64,000 bases of DNA from PFJX01 sp964393825 (GCA_964393825.1 CAYMUY010000018.1:1-64000); one strand, 5' to 3'; positions 26,499-35,247 are shown, counted from the stretch's first letter. Program-made: numbers and translations. Notes: a model not told the origin generated them from the letters alone.

Positions 26499-26951
26499 TC
26501 AGCGCAGCAGCATCACCACGGCGATGTTGAGCAGACCCAGGGTGAGGTTGGTGCCGACCAGTATCCGGATGCGGTTCAGCGCCGCGCCCGCCGCCGGCCA
26601 GTCGCCCACCACCACGGCGCGTTTCATGGCGGCGAAGGGAACGAAATAAAGATAAGCGTAGATCGCGGCCATCAGGTAGCCGATGGCCACCATGATGTGC
26701 ACGTGCATCGGTACGACGGCCATGCCGCCCATCTGCAGGACCATCACCTGGCCGGACAGCAGCAGCGCGATCACCGACACCCAGACCCATGGGAAGAAGC
26801 GGCCGAACACGCCGCGCCACAATGACAGGCGCAGCGGCGGCTCCAGCGTGGCGATGGCGGCGGGGCGCAGGCATTGGTGGGCGAAGAACATCCCGCCCAC
26901 CCAGACAACGCTGGCGAGGACGTGAAGGAGGGTGAGCGTGCTATGGAACAT
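26499..26951 (-). CDS. CopD-like integral membrane protein
   Basis: A 150-residue protein with four membrane helices. It starts MFHSTLTLLHVLASVVWVGGMFF, with His in helix 1 (LLHVLA) and HVHIMVAIGYL in the middle, resembling the CopD/DUF4149 group of four-helix membrane proteins that may bind heme or copper. Start 26951 follows GGAGACCCCC; an upstream extension has no family support. Divergent from glmU, with about 150 bases of noncoding DNA between them. Confidence 0.72.
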   Translation of the reverse strand: MFHSTLTLLHVLASVVWVGGMFFAHQCLRPAAIATLEPPLRLSLWRGVFGRFFPWVWVSVIALLLSGQVMVLQMGGMAVVPMHVHIMVAIGYLMAAIYAYLYFVPFAAMKRAVVVGDWPAAGAALNRIRILVGTNLTLGLLNIAVVMLLR

Positions 26952-27100
26952 GGGGGTCTCCGAGTGGCTGCGACAGCTGCCGAGTTTACCTGCCTGGAGC
27001 CTGCCCGCCGGACGGGCGTGGCGCCGATGTTTTTCGCAATAACAACAAGGCCGCTGTTTATACTTACGCCGGTTTTTTTGCCAGTCACCCACCCCTTGCC

Positions 27101-28471
27101 ATGAGCGCTCCCCTGAACGTCGTCATCCTCGCAGCCGGCAAAGGCACGCGGATGAAATCCGACCTGCCCAAGGTCTTGCATCCGCTCGCGGGCCGGCCGC
27201 TGCTGGGCCATGTGCTGGCTGCCGCCGACACCCTCTCCCCGGAACGGATCTGCGTGGTCTATGGCCACGGTGGCGAGGTCCTGCCCAATGCCATCGCCCG
27301 GCCTGAACTGGCCTGGGCGAAGCAGGAGCCGCAACTGGGTACCGGCCATGCCGTGCAGCAGGCGGTGCCGCATCTGAATCCGGACGCGATCTGCCTGATC
27401 CTCTACGGTGACGTGCCGCTCACCCGGCCGGAAACACTGCAGGAAATGACCCTGATCGCGCACGAAGGCGCCATCGCCCTGCTCACGGTGCGCCTGGCCA
27501 ACCCGGCCGGTTACGGCCGCATCGTGCGCAACAGCCGCGGTCAGGTGGAACGCATCGTCGAGCACAAGGACGCGACCCCCGAGGAACTGGCGATCGACGA
27601 GGTGAACACCGGCATCCTCTGCCTGCCCGCCGGCAAGCTGGCCGGCTGGCTGGCGCGCCTGGGCAACGACAACGCCCAGGGCGAGTATTACCTGACCGAT
27701 GTGATCGGCATGGCCGCCGCCGAGGGCGAGAAGGTGATTCCCTGCCACCCGGGCGCCGAATGGGAAGTGCTGGGCATCAACAGCCGCCAGCAACTGGCGG
27801 AACTGGAGCGCATGCACCAGCGCAACTTGGCCGAGGCGCTGATGGTGCAGGGCGTCACCCTGATCGACCCGGCGCGCCTCGACGTGCGCGGCAGCCTGGA
27901 ATGCGGCCGCGACGTGCTGATCGACGTCAACTGCGTGTTCGAAGGTGTGGTGACACTGGGCGACGGGGTGAAGATCGGCGCCCACTGCGTGTTGAAGAAC
28001 GTTAGCCTGGCGGCCGGCGTCGAATTGCAACCGTTCTGCCATCTGGATGGCGCCAGGGTGGGCGCCGACGCCCGCATCGGCCCGTTCAGTCGCCTGCGTC
28101 CCGGCACCGAGCTGGCGGAGGCAACCCACATCGGCAACTTCGTCGAGATCAAGAACAGCCAGGTCGGTTTCAATTCCAAGATCAACCACCTGTCCTATGT
28201 CGGCGACGCCACGGTCGGCCGCAAGGTCAACATCGGCGCCGGCACCATCACCTGCAACTACGACGGCGCCAACAAGCACCGCACGGTGATCGAGGACGAC
28301 GCATTCATCGGTTCCGACACGCAACTGGTGGCGCCGGTCACGGTGGGCAAAGGCGCCACCCTCGGCGCCGGCACCACCCTCACCAAGGACGCGCCAGCCG
28401 GGCAACTGACCCTGTCGCGCGCCAAGCAGCTCACCCTTCCCGGCTGGCAGCGGCCGGTCAAAAAGAAATAA
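27101..28471 (+). CDS. glmU: Bifunctional N-acetylglucosamine-1-P uridyltransferase / glucosamine-1-P acetyltransferase
   Basis: Makes UDP-GlcNAc for peptidoglycan and LPS. The 456-residue protein has the N-terminal nucleotidyltransferase motif LAAGKGTRMKSDLPKVLHP, YGDVPLTR for metal binding, and a C-terminal left-handed beta-helix of hexapeptide repeats (from about residue 250) including NYDGANKHRT around the acetyltransferase active site. Ends 15 bases before glmS, so the two consecutive steps of the same pathway are likely co-transcribed. Confidence 0.97.
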   Translation: MSAPLNVVILAAGKGTRMKSDLPKVLHPLAGRPLLGHVLAAADTLSPERICVVYGHGGEVLPNAIARPELAWAKQEPQLGTGHAVQQAVPHLNPDAICLILYGDVPLTRPETLQEMTLIAHEGAIALLTVRLANPAGYGRIVRNSRGQVERIVEHKDATPEELAIDEVNTGILCLPAGKLAGWLARLGNDNAQGEYYLTDVIGMAAAEGEKVIPCHPGAEWEVLGINSRQQLAELERMHQRNLAEALMVQGVTLIDPARLDVRGSLECGRDVLIDVNCVFEGVVTLGDGVKIGAHCVLKNVSLAAGVELQPFCHLDGARVGADARIGPFSRLRPGTELAEATHIGNFVEIKNSQVGFNSKINHLSYVGDATVGRKVNIGAGTITCNYDGANKHRTVIEDDAFIGSDTQLVAPVTVGKGATLGAGTTLTKDAPAGQLTLSRAKQLTLPGWQRPVKKK

Positions 28472-28486
28472 GCGGAGAAACTCATC

Positions 28487-30313
28487 ATGTGCGGCATCGT
28501 CGGCGCCATCGCCCAACGCAACGTCGTCCCCATCCTGCTGGAAGGGCTGCGGCGCCTGGAATATCGCGGTTACGACTCCGCCGGCCTCGCCGTGCGCGGG
28601 GCGGACGGTGCCATGCAACGCATTCGCTCCGTCGGCAAGGTGGTCAATCTCAGCGAGATGGAAGCCGCCAACCCGATCCCCGGCGACCTCGGCATCGCCC
28701 ACACCCGCTGGGCCACCCACGGCATGCCGGCGGAGCGCAACGCCCACCCGCACATGAGCGGCGAGAAGGTCGCGGTGGTGCATAACGGCATCATCGAAAA
28801 CCATGCCGAACTGCGCGCGGAATTGAAGGCCAAGGGCTACCACTTCACCTCGGAAACCGATACCGAAGTCATCGCCCACCTGCTCGCGCACCTCATGGAG
28901 AGCGAGCCCGATCTGCTCAAGGCGGTGCAGACGGCGGTGACCCGGCTGGTCGGCGCCTATGGTTTGGCGGTCGCGAGCCCGGATGATCCGGATCGCCTCA
29001 TCGTCGCCCGTTCCGGCAGTCCGCTGGTGATCGGCCTGGGCATCGGTGAAAACTTCATCGCCTCCGACGTGTTCGCCCTGCTGCCGGTGACGCAACGCTT
29101 CATCTTCCTGGAAGAAGGTGACATCGCCGAAATCAGCCGCGACAACGTGCGCGTCTTCGACGTCGCCGGCAACCCGGTCGAGCGCCCGGAGCGCCTGTCG
29201 CAGCTTTCCGCTTCCACCACCGACAAGGGGCCTTACGCCCACTACATGCTCAAGGAAATCTTCGAGCAGCCTTCGGTGATCGCGGAAACTCTGGAAGGCC
29301 GCATCCACAAGGGGCGTCTGCTGGAAGAAAGCTTCGGCCACAAGGCGCAGGAACTGTTCGAGCAGGCCCGTGGCGTGCACATCATCGCCTGCGGCACCAG
29401 TTACCACGCCGGCATGGTGGCCAAATACTGGCTGGAAGAAGCCGGCGTGCCCTGCCATGTGGAAGTGGCCAGCGAATATCGCTACCGCAAGGTGGTGGTG
29501 CCGGAAGGCACCCTGTTCCTGTCCATCTCGCAATCGGGCGAGACCGCCGATACCCTGGCCGCCCTGCGCTTCGCCAAACGCGCCGGTTATATCGGTAGCC
29601 TGACCATCTGCAACGTACCGGAATCCTCGCTCACCCGCGAATCCGACGTCGCCCTGATGACCCGCGCCGGCCCCGAGATCGGGGTCGCCTCGACCAAGGC
29701 CTTCACCACCCAGCTCACCGCCTTGCGTCTGGTCACCCTGGCCCTGGCGCGGCGGCGCGGCATGACGGCGGAGCAGGAGGCCGTGCTGGTGGAGGAATTG
29801 CAAGCCCTGCCGCGTCAGGTGGAAGTGGTGCTGGCGCTGTCGGACGCCATCAAGGAGATGGCCGCGTCCTTCTCCGACAAGAAAGACGCCCTCTTCCTCG
29901 GCCGCGGCCCGTTCTATCCGGTGGCCCTGGAAGGCGCGCTGAAACTCAAGGAAATCTCCTACATCCACGCCGAGGCCTACCCGGCCGGCGAACTGAAGCA
30001 CGGTCCGCTGGCGCTGGTCGATGCCGACATGCCGGTGGTCTGCGCCCTGCCCGACGATCCGCTGCTGGACAAGGTGCTGTCCAACCTGCAGGAAGTGCGC
30101 GCGCGCGGCGGCGAGTTGTTTCTGTTTTCCGACCACAAGGTGAAGATCGAACTGGACCATTACCAGAACCTCACCCTGGCGGATATTTACCCCGGCACCG
30201 CGCCCATCGTTTACAGCATCCCGCTGCAACTACTGGCCTACCATGTCGCCGTGCTCAAAGGCACCGACGTCGATCAGCCACGTAATCTGGCCAAATCGGT
30301 GACGGTGGAATGA
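28487..30313 (+). CDS. glmS: Glutamine--fructose-6-phosphate aminotransferase
   Basis: Forms glucosamine-6-phosphate, the first hexosamine step. The 608-residue protein has Cys2 (MCGIVGAIAQ) as the N-terminal nucleophile of the glutaminase domain, RWATHG and HNGIIENH motifs, then two SIS domains (CGTSYHAGMVAKYW; SQSGETADTLAALR) and the C-terminal DQPRNLAKSVTVE. Full length. Operon with glmU. No glmS ribozyme would be expected in this phylum and none is seen. Confidence 0.97.
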   Translation: MCGIVGAIAQRNVVPILLEGLRRLEYRGYDSAGLAVRGADGAMQRIRSVGKVVNLSEMEAANPIPGDLGIAHTRWATHGMPAERNAHPHMSGEKVAVVHNGIIENHAELRAELKAKGYHFTSETDTEVIAHLLAHLMESEPDLLKAVQTAVTRLVGAYGLAVASPDDPDRLIVARSGSPLVIGLGIGENFIASDVFALLPVTQRFIFLEEGDIAEISRDNVRVFDVAGNPVERPERLSQLSASTTDKGPYAHYMLKEIFEQPSVIAETLEGRIHKGRLLEESFGHKAQELFEQARGVHIIACGTSYHAGMVAKYWLEEAGVPCHVEVASEYRYRKVVVPEGTLFLSISQSGETADTLAALRFAKRAGYIGSLTICNVPESSLTRESDVALMTRAGPEIGVASTKAFTTQLTALRLVTLALARRRGMTAEQEAVLVEELQALPRQVEVVLALSDAIKEMAASFSDKKDALFLGRGPFYPVALEGALKLKEISYIHAEAYPAGELKHGPLALVDADMPVVCALPDDPLLDKVLSNLQEVRARGGELFLFSDHKVKIELDHYQNLTLADIYPGTAPIVYSIPLQLLAYHVAVLKGTDVDQPRNLAKSVTVE

Positions 30314-30431
30314 GCCGCCGCGAAACATCGCCGCGTCATGTGTGGCGCCGGCTTCCAGCCGGAACGATAGAGGCATGAAGTGGTCGTCTTGAATCAATGG
30401 GTTGCTGGATGTTTCTTGTGAGGAGTTCTGA

Positions 30432-31196
30432 ATGGCGGTGATCGCGGTATTCAACCAGAAGGGTGGGGTCGGCAAGACCACCACCACGCTCAACGTCGCC
30501 GCTTCCCTGGCTTTGCTGGAACGCAAGCCGTTGGTCATCGATCTCGATCCGCAGGCGCATGTGACCCTGGCACTCGGCGTGAAGCACCTGCCCGGCAACG
30601 CCAGCGCCGCCGCCTTCTTCCGCGAGCAGACCCCGCTCGACCGCCTCACTCGCCGGCTTGGCAACGGCCTGCGGCTGGTGCCCGGCCATGCCGACCTGTC
30701 CAAGGTCGACACCCTGCTGGCCGCCACTCCCGGTGTCGCCGGCACCCTGAAGAAGGGGCTGGATGCCGCACTGGCCTGGGACGATTCCCCCATCCTGATC
30801 GACTGCGCCCCGGCGTTGGGCGTGCTCTCGCTCAATGCCCTGTGCGCGGCCGACCGCGTGCTGATCCCGGTCACCGCCGATTTCCTCGCCATGCAGGGCC
30901 TGAGTCGCCTCGACCTGGCCCTGGGGGTCCTGGAAAACGCCCTCAAGCGGCGGATCGAGCGGCGCGTGGTCCTGACCCGCTTCGACGAAGCCAAGGCCCT
31001 CTGCCGCGAGTCGCTGGCCACCCTCAAGGCCCGTTACGGCGACGCCCTCTGCGACACCCGCATCTGCGACGACCCCGCGCTCTCCGAGAGCCCGGCGCAC
31101 GGCATGGACATCTTCGCCTACGCCGCCGACTGCCCCGGCGCCCACGACTACCGGCTGCTGACCATGGAACTGTTGTCGAAGGGGTTCTTCGCCTGA
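30432..31196 (+). CDS. ParA-family ATPase
   Basis: A 254-residue P-loop ATPase of the ParA/MinD/Soj type. Deviant Walker A KGGVGKTTTTLN (about residues 11-22), LVIDLDPQAH (A'/Walker B region) and LIDCAPALGVLSLNALCAAD. No ParB partner lies next to it, so it is an orphan ParA that could position something other than the chromosome. It follows glmS after a 118-base gap that holds a small GCCGGC-TTCCA-GCCGG hairpin. The scar with transposon and Mrr remnants begins 10 bases downstream. Confidence 0.85.
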   Translation: MAVIAVFNQKGGVGKTTTTLNVAASLALLERKPLVIDLDPQAHVTLALGVKHLPGNASAAAFFREQTPLDRLTRRLGNGLRLVPGHADLSKVDTLLAATPGVAGTLKKGLDAALAWDDSPILIDCAPALGVLSLNALCAADRVLIPVTADFLAMQGLSRLDLALGVLENALKRRIERRVVLTRFDEAKALCRESLATLKARYGDALCDTRICDDPALSESPAHGMDIFAYAADCPGAHDYRLLTMELLSKGFFA

Positions 31197-31206
31197 GATC
31201 CCTGTC

Positions 31207-31371
31207 AATACCCTGAGCGTACGTCTGGCTGAATCAACCTGGGATGCGCTGGATGCCATCGCCGATAGCCTGAACAGCCGGCCACGTGCGACGCATGCTT
31301 TCAGTTCTCCCTTGGAGGTGTTCGCGACTATGCTGGCTTCGTTTCATCAACCCTCAAGCTCAATCCATTGA
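31207..31371 (+). pseudogene. Remnant of an IS30-like transposase (C-terminal end)
   Basis: A frame without a start codon context reads LDAIADSLNSRPRATHAF, then SPLEVFATMLASFHQPSSSIH, and stops at TGA 31369-31371. The N-x-RPR-x-T-x-x-F-x-(S/T)P-x-E-x-F pattern is that of the C-terminus of IS30-type and related DDE transposases. The rest of the transposase is absent, and upstream in-frame sequence runs into the end of parA. No inverted repeat was found. Confidence 0.45.
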
Positions 31372-31375
31372 TCCA

Positions 31376-31594
31376 GGGGCGTTGCACCTGGGATTTGAAA
31401 CCGCCGGCATATTCATCACGACTTCGAATTACTCTCGCGAAGCCATCGAATACGCATCAGTCATCAGCACGAGAATCATCCTGATCGACGGCGATACTTT
31501 GGTTTCCCTCATGGTCGATCACAACGTCGCCGTCACCCGCACCGGCATCTATGAGCTAAAAAAGGTTGATGCGGATTACTTTGAGGGTGACTGA
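31376..31594 (+). pseudogene. Remnant of an Mrr-type restriction endonuclease (C-terminal end)
   Basis: The frame reads GALHLGFETAGIFITTSNYS and continues with REAIEYASVISTRIILIDGDTLVSLMVDHNVAV, ending in YELKKVDADYFEGD and TGA. This order (G-x-FITTS-x-x-S/T-x-EA, ILIDG-x-x-L-x-x-LM, V-x-Y-x-x-KK-x-D-x-DYF) is the C-terminal end of Mrr-family modification-dependent endonucleases. The N-terminal winged helix and the catalytic D/E-x-K core are missing; upstream sequence is unrelated. It is a fragment, not a working enzyme. Confidence 0.65.
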
Positions 31595-31615
31595 CACCCT
31601 GTCAGGAGAAATGCC

Positions 31616-31840
31616 ATGTCATTCACCGTTGAAGCACTCGAAGCTGAAGTCATGAGCCTGCCGCTCACGGAGCGCGCGCGTCTGGTGAACAAGCTGATCG
31701 CCAGCCTGGATGCCGAGCCCGATGTCGAAGCCGCCTGGGCCGAAGAAATCGAGCGCCGCCATGCCGAGATTGAAAGTGGCGCCGTGGAGCTGTTTTCCGG
31801 TACTGAAGTGCTGACCCGGCTGAAAGCCGAGTTTCAATGA
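31616..31840 (+). CDS. Antitoxin of the addiction-module component family
   Basis: A 74-residue acidic protein of the TIGR02574/addiction-module antitoxin type: SFTVEALEAEVMSLPLTERARLVNKLIASL, shown in part, then a charged tail with WAEEIERRHAEIESG. It would neutralise the adjacent ParE/RelE-like toxin by wrapping it. AGGAG lies 9 bases before its ATG. Its stop overlaps the toxin ATG (ATGA, 31837-31840), giving antitoxin-first coupling. Confidence 0.88.
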   Translation: MSFTVEALEAEVMSLPLTERARLVNKLIASLDAEPDVEAAWAEEIERRHAEIESGAVELFSGTEVLTRLKAEFQ

Positions 31841-32133
31841 AGTCCCTGTTACACCCGGAGGCGGAAGCCGGCCTTCGGGAAGCGGCTGCGTATTATCGGG
31901 AACGAGCGGGCTCCGCCCTCGCCCAGGCGTTTCTTGTCGATTTTGAACATGCGATCGCCCTGCTTCTCCAGCATCCCCTTGTCGGCACTTCGTGGCTTCA
32001 TGGAAAGCGGCGCTTGCTCATGCGGCACTTCCCCTACGCCATCGTCCACAGCATCGTTGACCAGGAGATTCGGGTGCTGGCTGTAGCCCACCCAAACCGC
32101 CGACCGGGCTACTGGCGAAAGCGGCGGTTGTAG
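31837..32133 (+). CDS. RelE/ParE-superfamily toxin
   Basis: A 98-residue toxin-fold protein: HPEAEAGLREAAAYYRERAG, then FEHAIALLLQHPLVG, with RRLLMRHFPYAIVHSI and IRVLAVAHPNRRPGYW, matching the ParE/RelE plasmid-stabilisation family. Targets could be ribosomes or gyrase; sequence does not decide. It ends 6 bases before bioA. With the antitoxin and the remnants upstream it forms an inserted block between parA and bioA. Confidence 0.88.
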   Translation: MKSLLHPEAEAGLREAAAYYRERAGSALAQAFLVDFEHAIALLLQHPLVGTSWLHGKRRLLMRHFPYAIVHSIVDQEIRVLAVAHPNRRPGYWRKRRL

Positions 32134-32139
32134 CCTGTC

Positions 32140-33471
32140 ATGTCACTCCCATCCAGTTTCGATCCGCAAGCGGATCTCCTACAGCGCACCCGCGCCGCCG
32201 TCTGGCACCCCTGCACCCAGATGAAGCATCTGGAGGCCAGCCCGCCGCTGGCCGTCGCCTGCGGCGAGGGGCCGTGGCTGATCGACCACGACGGCAAACG
32301 CTACCTCGATGCCATCTCCTCCTGGTGGGTCAACCTGTTCGGCCACGCCAACCCGCGCATCAACGCCGCGCTGATCGACCAGTTGTCCCGGATCGAGCAC
32401 GTTATCCTCGCCGGCTGCACCCATGCGCCGGTGGTGGAGCTGTCGGAACGCCTGGGGCAACTGACCGGGCTGGGTCACGCCTTCTATGGTTCGGATGGCG
32501 CTTCCGCCACCGAGATCGCGCTGAAAATGAGCTTCCACTACTGGCGCAACCTCGGCCGGGCGGGGAAGACCGGTTTCATCTCCCTGAGGAACGGTTACCA
32601 CGGCGAGACGCTGGGCGCGCTGTCGGTCACCGATGTGGCGCTGTTCAAGGACACCTACGCGCCGCTGCTGCGCCACAGCCATCAGGCGATGAGCCCGGAC
32701 AGTCGCCTGGCGGCGGCGGGGGAGACGGCGGAGGCCTATGCCCTGCGCGCCGCCGCCGACCTGGAGGTGTATCTGGCGGAACAGGCCGACACCACGGCGG
32801 CGATCATCCTGGAGCCGCTGGTGCAGGGTGCGACCGGCATGGCGATGTATCCGCCGGTCTACCTGAGACGGGTGCGCGAGCTCTGCGACCAGTACCGGGT
32901 CCACCTGATCGCCGACGAGATCGCGGTCGGCTTCGGTCGCACCGGGACGCTGTTCGCCTGCGAGCAGGCGGGCGGCATGGTGGGCGACATCGCGGACTTC
33001 CTCTGCCTGTCCAAGGGCATCACCGGCGGCTACCTGCCGCTGTCCTGCGTGCTGACCCGCGACGCGGTCTATGCCGCCTTCTACGATGACGCGACGGCGC
33101 GCGGCTTCCTGCATTCGCACTCCTATACCGGCAACCCGCTCGCCTGCCGCGCCGCCATGGCGGTGCTGGATATTTTTGAACAGGATCAGGTGATCGAGGC
33201 GAACCGGGTCAAGGCGGCGACCTTCACGGAACGGCTCGGCGAGGTCGCGGCGCATCCGCGCGTCCGCCATTTCCGCCACACCGGCATGATCTGGGCTTTC
33301 GACGTGGCGGATGCGGCGCCTGGCTTTGCCGATGCCTTCCACCGCCGCGCCCTGGAAAAGGGCGTCTTCATCCGTCCCATCGGTCACAGCGTGTATTTCA
33401 TGCCGCCGTATGTCATCGATGAGTTCGAGATGCGCCTGCTGGCGGAGGCCGCCCTGGCCTGCCTTTCCTAG
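32140..33471 (+). CDS. bioA: Adenosylmethionine-8-amino-7-oxononanoate aminotransferase
   Basis: PLP enzyme of biotin synthesis that makes 7,8-diaminopelargonate using SAM as amino donor. The 443-residue protein has WHPCTQMKH at the N-terminus (typical BioA), YGSDGASATEIALKM, DEIAVGFGRTGTLFACE, and LSKGITGGYLPLS with the PLP-binding lysine. Full length. It stands without other bio genes in the window; the toxin gene ends 6 bases upstream, so its original promoter may have been replaced or displaced. Confidence 0.94.
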   Translation: MSLPSSFDPQADLLQRTRAAVWHPCTQMKHLEASPPLAVACGEGPWLIDHDGKRYLDAISSWWVNLFGHANPRINAALIDQLSRIEHVILAGCTHAPVVELSERLGQLTGLGHAFYGSDGASATEIALKMSFHYWRNLGRAGKTGFISLRNGYHGETLGALSVTDVALFKDTYAPLLRHSHQAMSPDSRLAAAGETAEAYALRAAADLEVYLAEQADTTAAIILEPLVQGATGMAMYPPVYLRRVRELCDQYRVHLIADEIAVGFGRTGTLFACEQAGGMVGDIADFLCLSKGITGGYLPLSCVLTRDAVYAAFYDDATARGFLHSHSYTGNPLACRAAMAVLDIFEQDQVIEANRVKAATFTERLGEVAAHPRVRHFRHTGMIWAFDVADAAPGFADAFHRRALEKGVFIRPIGHSVYFMPPYVIDEFEMRLLAEAALACLS

Positions 33472-33514
33472 TGCCGGCACCCTGCCGACACGCTTGAAAC
33501 TATTGGAGAACACC

Positions 33515-33970
33515 ATGCCGCGCCGCCCATTCCTGCTACTGCTCGCCCTGATCGCCACACCGCTGGCCGCCGCCGACCACGCCCATCACGCGGACCACGG
33601 CACGTCCCTGGAACAGCGTGAGGCGATCCCGGTCACGGCCGAGGAGAAAGCACACATCCACCAGGAAATGCGCACCTTCCTCACCACCACCCAGCACATC
33701 GTCACCGGCGCCGCCGCCAACGACATGAAGCGGGTCGCCGAGGCCGCGCGCGCCGCCGGCATGGCGGCGGCGCATGAGGTTCCCGCCGGCTTGCGCGCTC
33801 GCCTGCCGCTGGCGTTCAAGAAGCTGGGCCAGGCCACCCATGTCGGCTTCGACGATCTGGCCCGCGACGCGGAAAGCCTGGGCGACGCCAACCACGCCCT
33901 GAAGCAGCTCGGCCAGGTGATGGACAATTGCGCTTCCTGCCATGCCCTCTACCGGCTGGAGAGCCACTGA
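33515..33970 (+). CDS. Cytochrome c'-like monoheme protein
   Basis: A 151-residue secreted protein: Sec signal (about residues 1-20, ending LAAAD), a His-rich stretch (DHAHHADHG), a mostly helical body and one C-terminal heme motif CASCH (about residues 142-146). A single heme at the end of a four-helix bundle is the pattern of cytochrome c'-type proteins, some of which bind NO. GGAGAACACC precedes the ATG. Would need the ccm system upstream. The His-rich N-terminus could bind metal. Confidence 0.75.
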   Translation: MPRRPFLLLLALIATPLAAADHAHHADHGTSLEQREAIPVTAEEKAHIHQEMRTFLTTTQHIVTGAAANDMKRVAEAARAAGMAAAHEVPAGLRARLPLAFKKLGQATHVGFDDLARDAESLGDANHALKQLGQVMDNCASCHALYRLESH

Positions 33971-33971
33971 A

Positions 33972-34328
33972 ATGGACATCTTCAACATCTTTCACCTGGA
34001 ATGCTCCCGCCGCCTGCCACGGCTGCCGGCTGAACATCCCTGCTCACGCCTGCATGGCCATTCCTTTCGCGTCGAGGTGCATGTGTCGGGGCCGCTCGAT
34101 CCGGAGCTCGGCTGGGTCTGTGATTTCGCCGACGTGCAGGCCGCCTGGCAGCCGCTCCACGCGGCGCTGGACCATCGCTACCTGAATGAGGTCGCCGGCC
34201 TCGACAACCCGACCAGCGAGCACCTGGCGGTCTGGATCTGGGATCGCCTGAAGCCGGCATTGCCCGGGCTGAGCCGGGTGGTGGTGATGGAGACGCACGC
34301 CTCCGGATGTAGCTACAGCGGGGAGTGA
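33972..34328 (+). CDS. queD: 6-carboxytetrahydropterin synthase QueD-like, with altered zinc site
   Basis: A 118-residue T-fold protein of queuosine/7-deazaguanine synthesis. Aligning with E. coli QueD (AAHRLPHVPEGHKCGRLHGH), the local stretch CSRRLPRLPAEHPCSRLHGH keeps the catalytic Cys24 and zinc histidines His28 and His30, but the first zinc ligand His16 of E. coli is replaced by Arg13. The catalytic LDHRYLNE and terminal Glu (VMETHASGCSYSGE) are present. So the product is likely a QueD subfamily variant, or the zinc is held differently. It starts one base after the cytochrome gene stop. Confidence 0.82.
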   Translation: MDIFNIFHLECSRRLPRLPAEHPCSRLHGHSFRVEVHVSGPLDPELGWVCDFADVQAAWQPLHAALDHRYLNEVAGLDNPTSEHLAVWIWDRLKPALPGLSRVVVMETHASGCSYSGE

Positions 34329-34341
34329 GGCGGCGGGGTGG

Positions 34342-35247
34342 TCAGTCCGCCTTCGCCCACTCGTCCCGCCACACGCAGACCTGGTTGCCGCCCTCGGCCT
34401 TGGCGATGAGCTGGGCGCGCTCCACCCGCTCCAGGGTCTCGTCAATGAAAAAGACGGGCTCCAGCGCGACGACGCCGAACGAGGCGGTCAGTTTCAGCGC
34501 CTGGCCTTCCAGGGCGAAGGTGTGCGCCGCCAGGTTGACGCGCAGGCGGTCGATCAACACCCCGGCCTGGATGATGTCGGTACCGGGCAGGCAGAACAGG
34601 AACTCCTCGCCACCGATGCGGAAGATGGTGTCGTAGCGGCGCAGGTGCTCGGTGAAGAAAGCGGCGATGGCCTTCAGCATGGCATCGCCGATGCGCTGAC
34701 CATGGGTGGCATTGAAACGGCCGAAATCATCCAGGTCGGCATAGCAGACCGCGCAGGGCTGGTGCGTGCGCTGCACCCGCTCGATTTCTTCCGCCAGGCG
34801 CAGGTTCACCGCCTGCCGGTTCCAGACGCCGGTGAGATTGTCCACCGCGCCGAGGCGTTCCATCAGGTCGACTTCAAGGCGTCGCAACAGTTGCCGGAAG
34901 CGGGCGGCAACGGCGGTGAAGGCGTCGTAGTCTTCGCCGGGGATCGGGGCGCCGGTCGCCTGGCAGGTGAGTAGATGGCGGGCGATGTCGTGCATCGAGC
35001 GGTGTGTCGCGTCGATGGCGGCAAGACTGCGTGCATCCGTCAGCCCGGACTGGTCGCTGCCGTGGAACCAGGTGCCGAAGCGGCAGCGGACATGGGCGTC
35101 CTCGCCGAGGTCTTCGGCATCCGCCGGTTCGCGGCAGATCAACTTCCGGTTGAAGCGAGCCAGCCAGGCGGCGTGGCTGGCGATGGCGCGATCCAGGTCG
35201 TGCAGTCGTTCCAGGGTGGCGGCGTGGTCGTTTTCATGAAGGGGCAT
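34342..35247 (-). CDS. dgcZ: Zinc-binding diguanylate cyclase (CZB-GGDEF), DgcZ type
   Basis: A 301-residue cytoplasmic enzyme making c-di-GMP from GTP. N-terminal CZB domain: His25, Cys55 (RCRFGTWFHG), His82 and His86 have exactly the spacing (30, 27, 4) of the zinc ligands of E. coli DgcZ (22, 52, 79, 83). C-terminal cyclase: DNLTGVWNR start, active GGEEF in FRIGGEEFLF, and the RxxD inhibitory site (RRYD) five residues before it. No membrane helix. It lies 22 bases downstream of the GGDEF-EAL gene on the same strand. Confidence 0.88.
   Translation of the reverse strand: MPLHENDHAATLERLHDLDRAIASHAAWLARFNRKLICREPADAEDLGEDAHVRCRFGTWFHGSDQSGLTDARSLAAIDATHRSMHDIARHLLTCQATGAPIPGEDYDAFTAVAARFRQLLRRLEVDLMERLGAVDNLTGVWNRQAVNLRLAEEIERVQRTHQPCAVCYADLDDFGRFNATHGQRIGDAMLKAIAAFFTEHLRRYDTIFRIGGEEFLFCLPGTDIIQAGVLIDRLRVNLAAHTFALEGQALKLTASFGVVALEPVFFIDETLERVERAQLIAKAEGGNQVCVWRDEWAKAD

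Noticed and set aside
26771..30229. 1152-codon reverse-strand frame across glmU and glmS
   Set aside because: It is the antisense of two well-supported genes and has no family features despite its length.
30314..30431. Promoter or terminator after glmS
   Set aside because: A GCCGG-TTCCA-type hairpin is present but lacks a T tract, and no convincing -35/-10 pair was seen ahead of parA.
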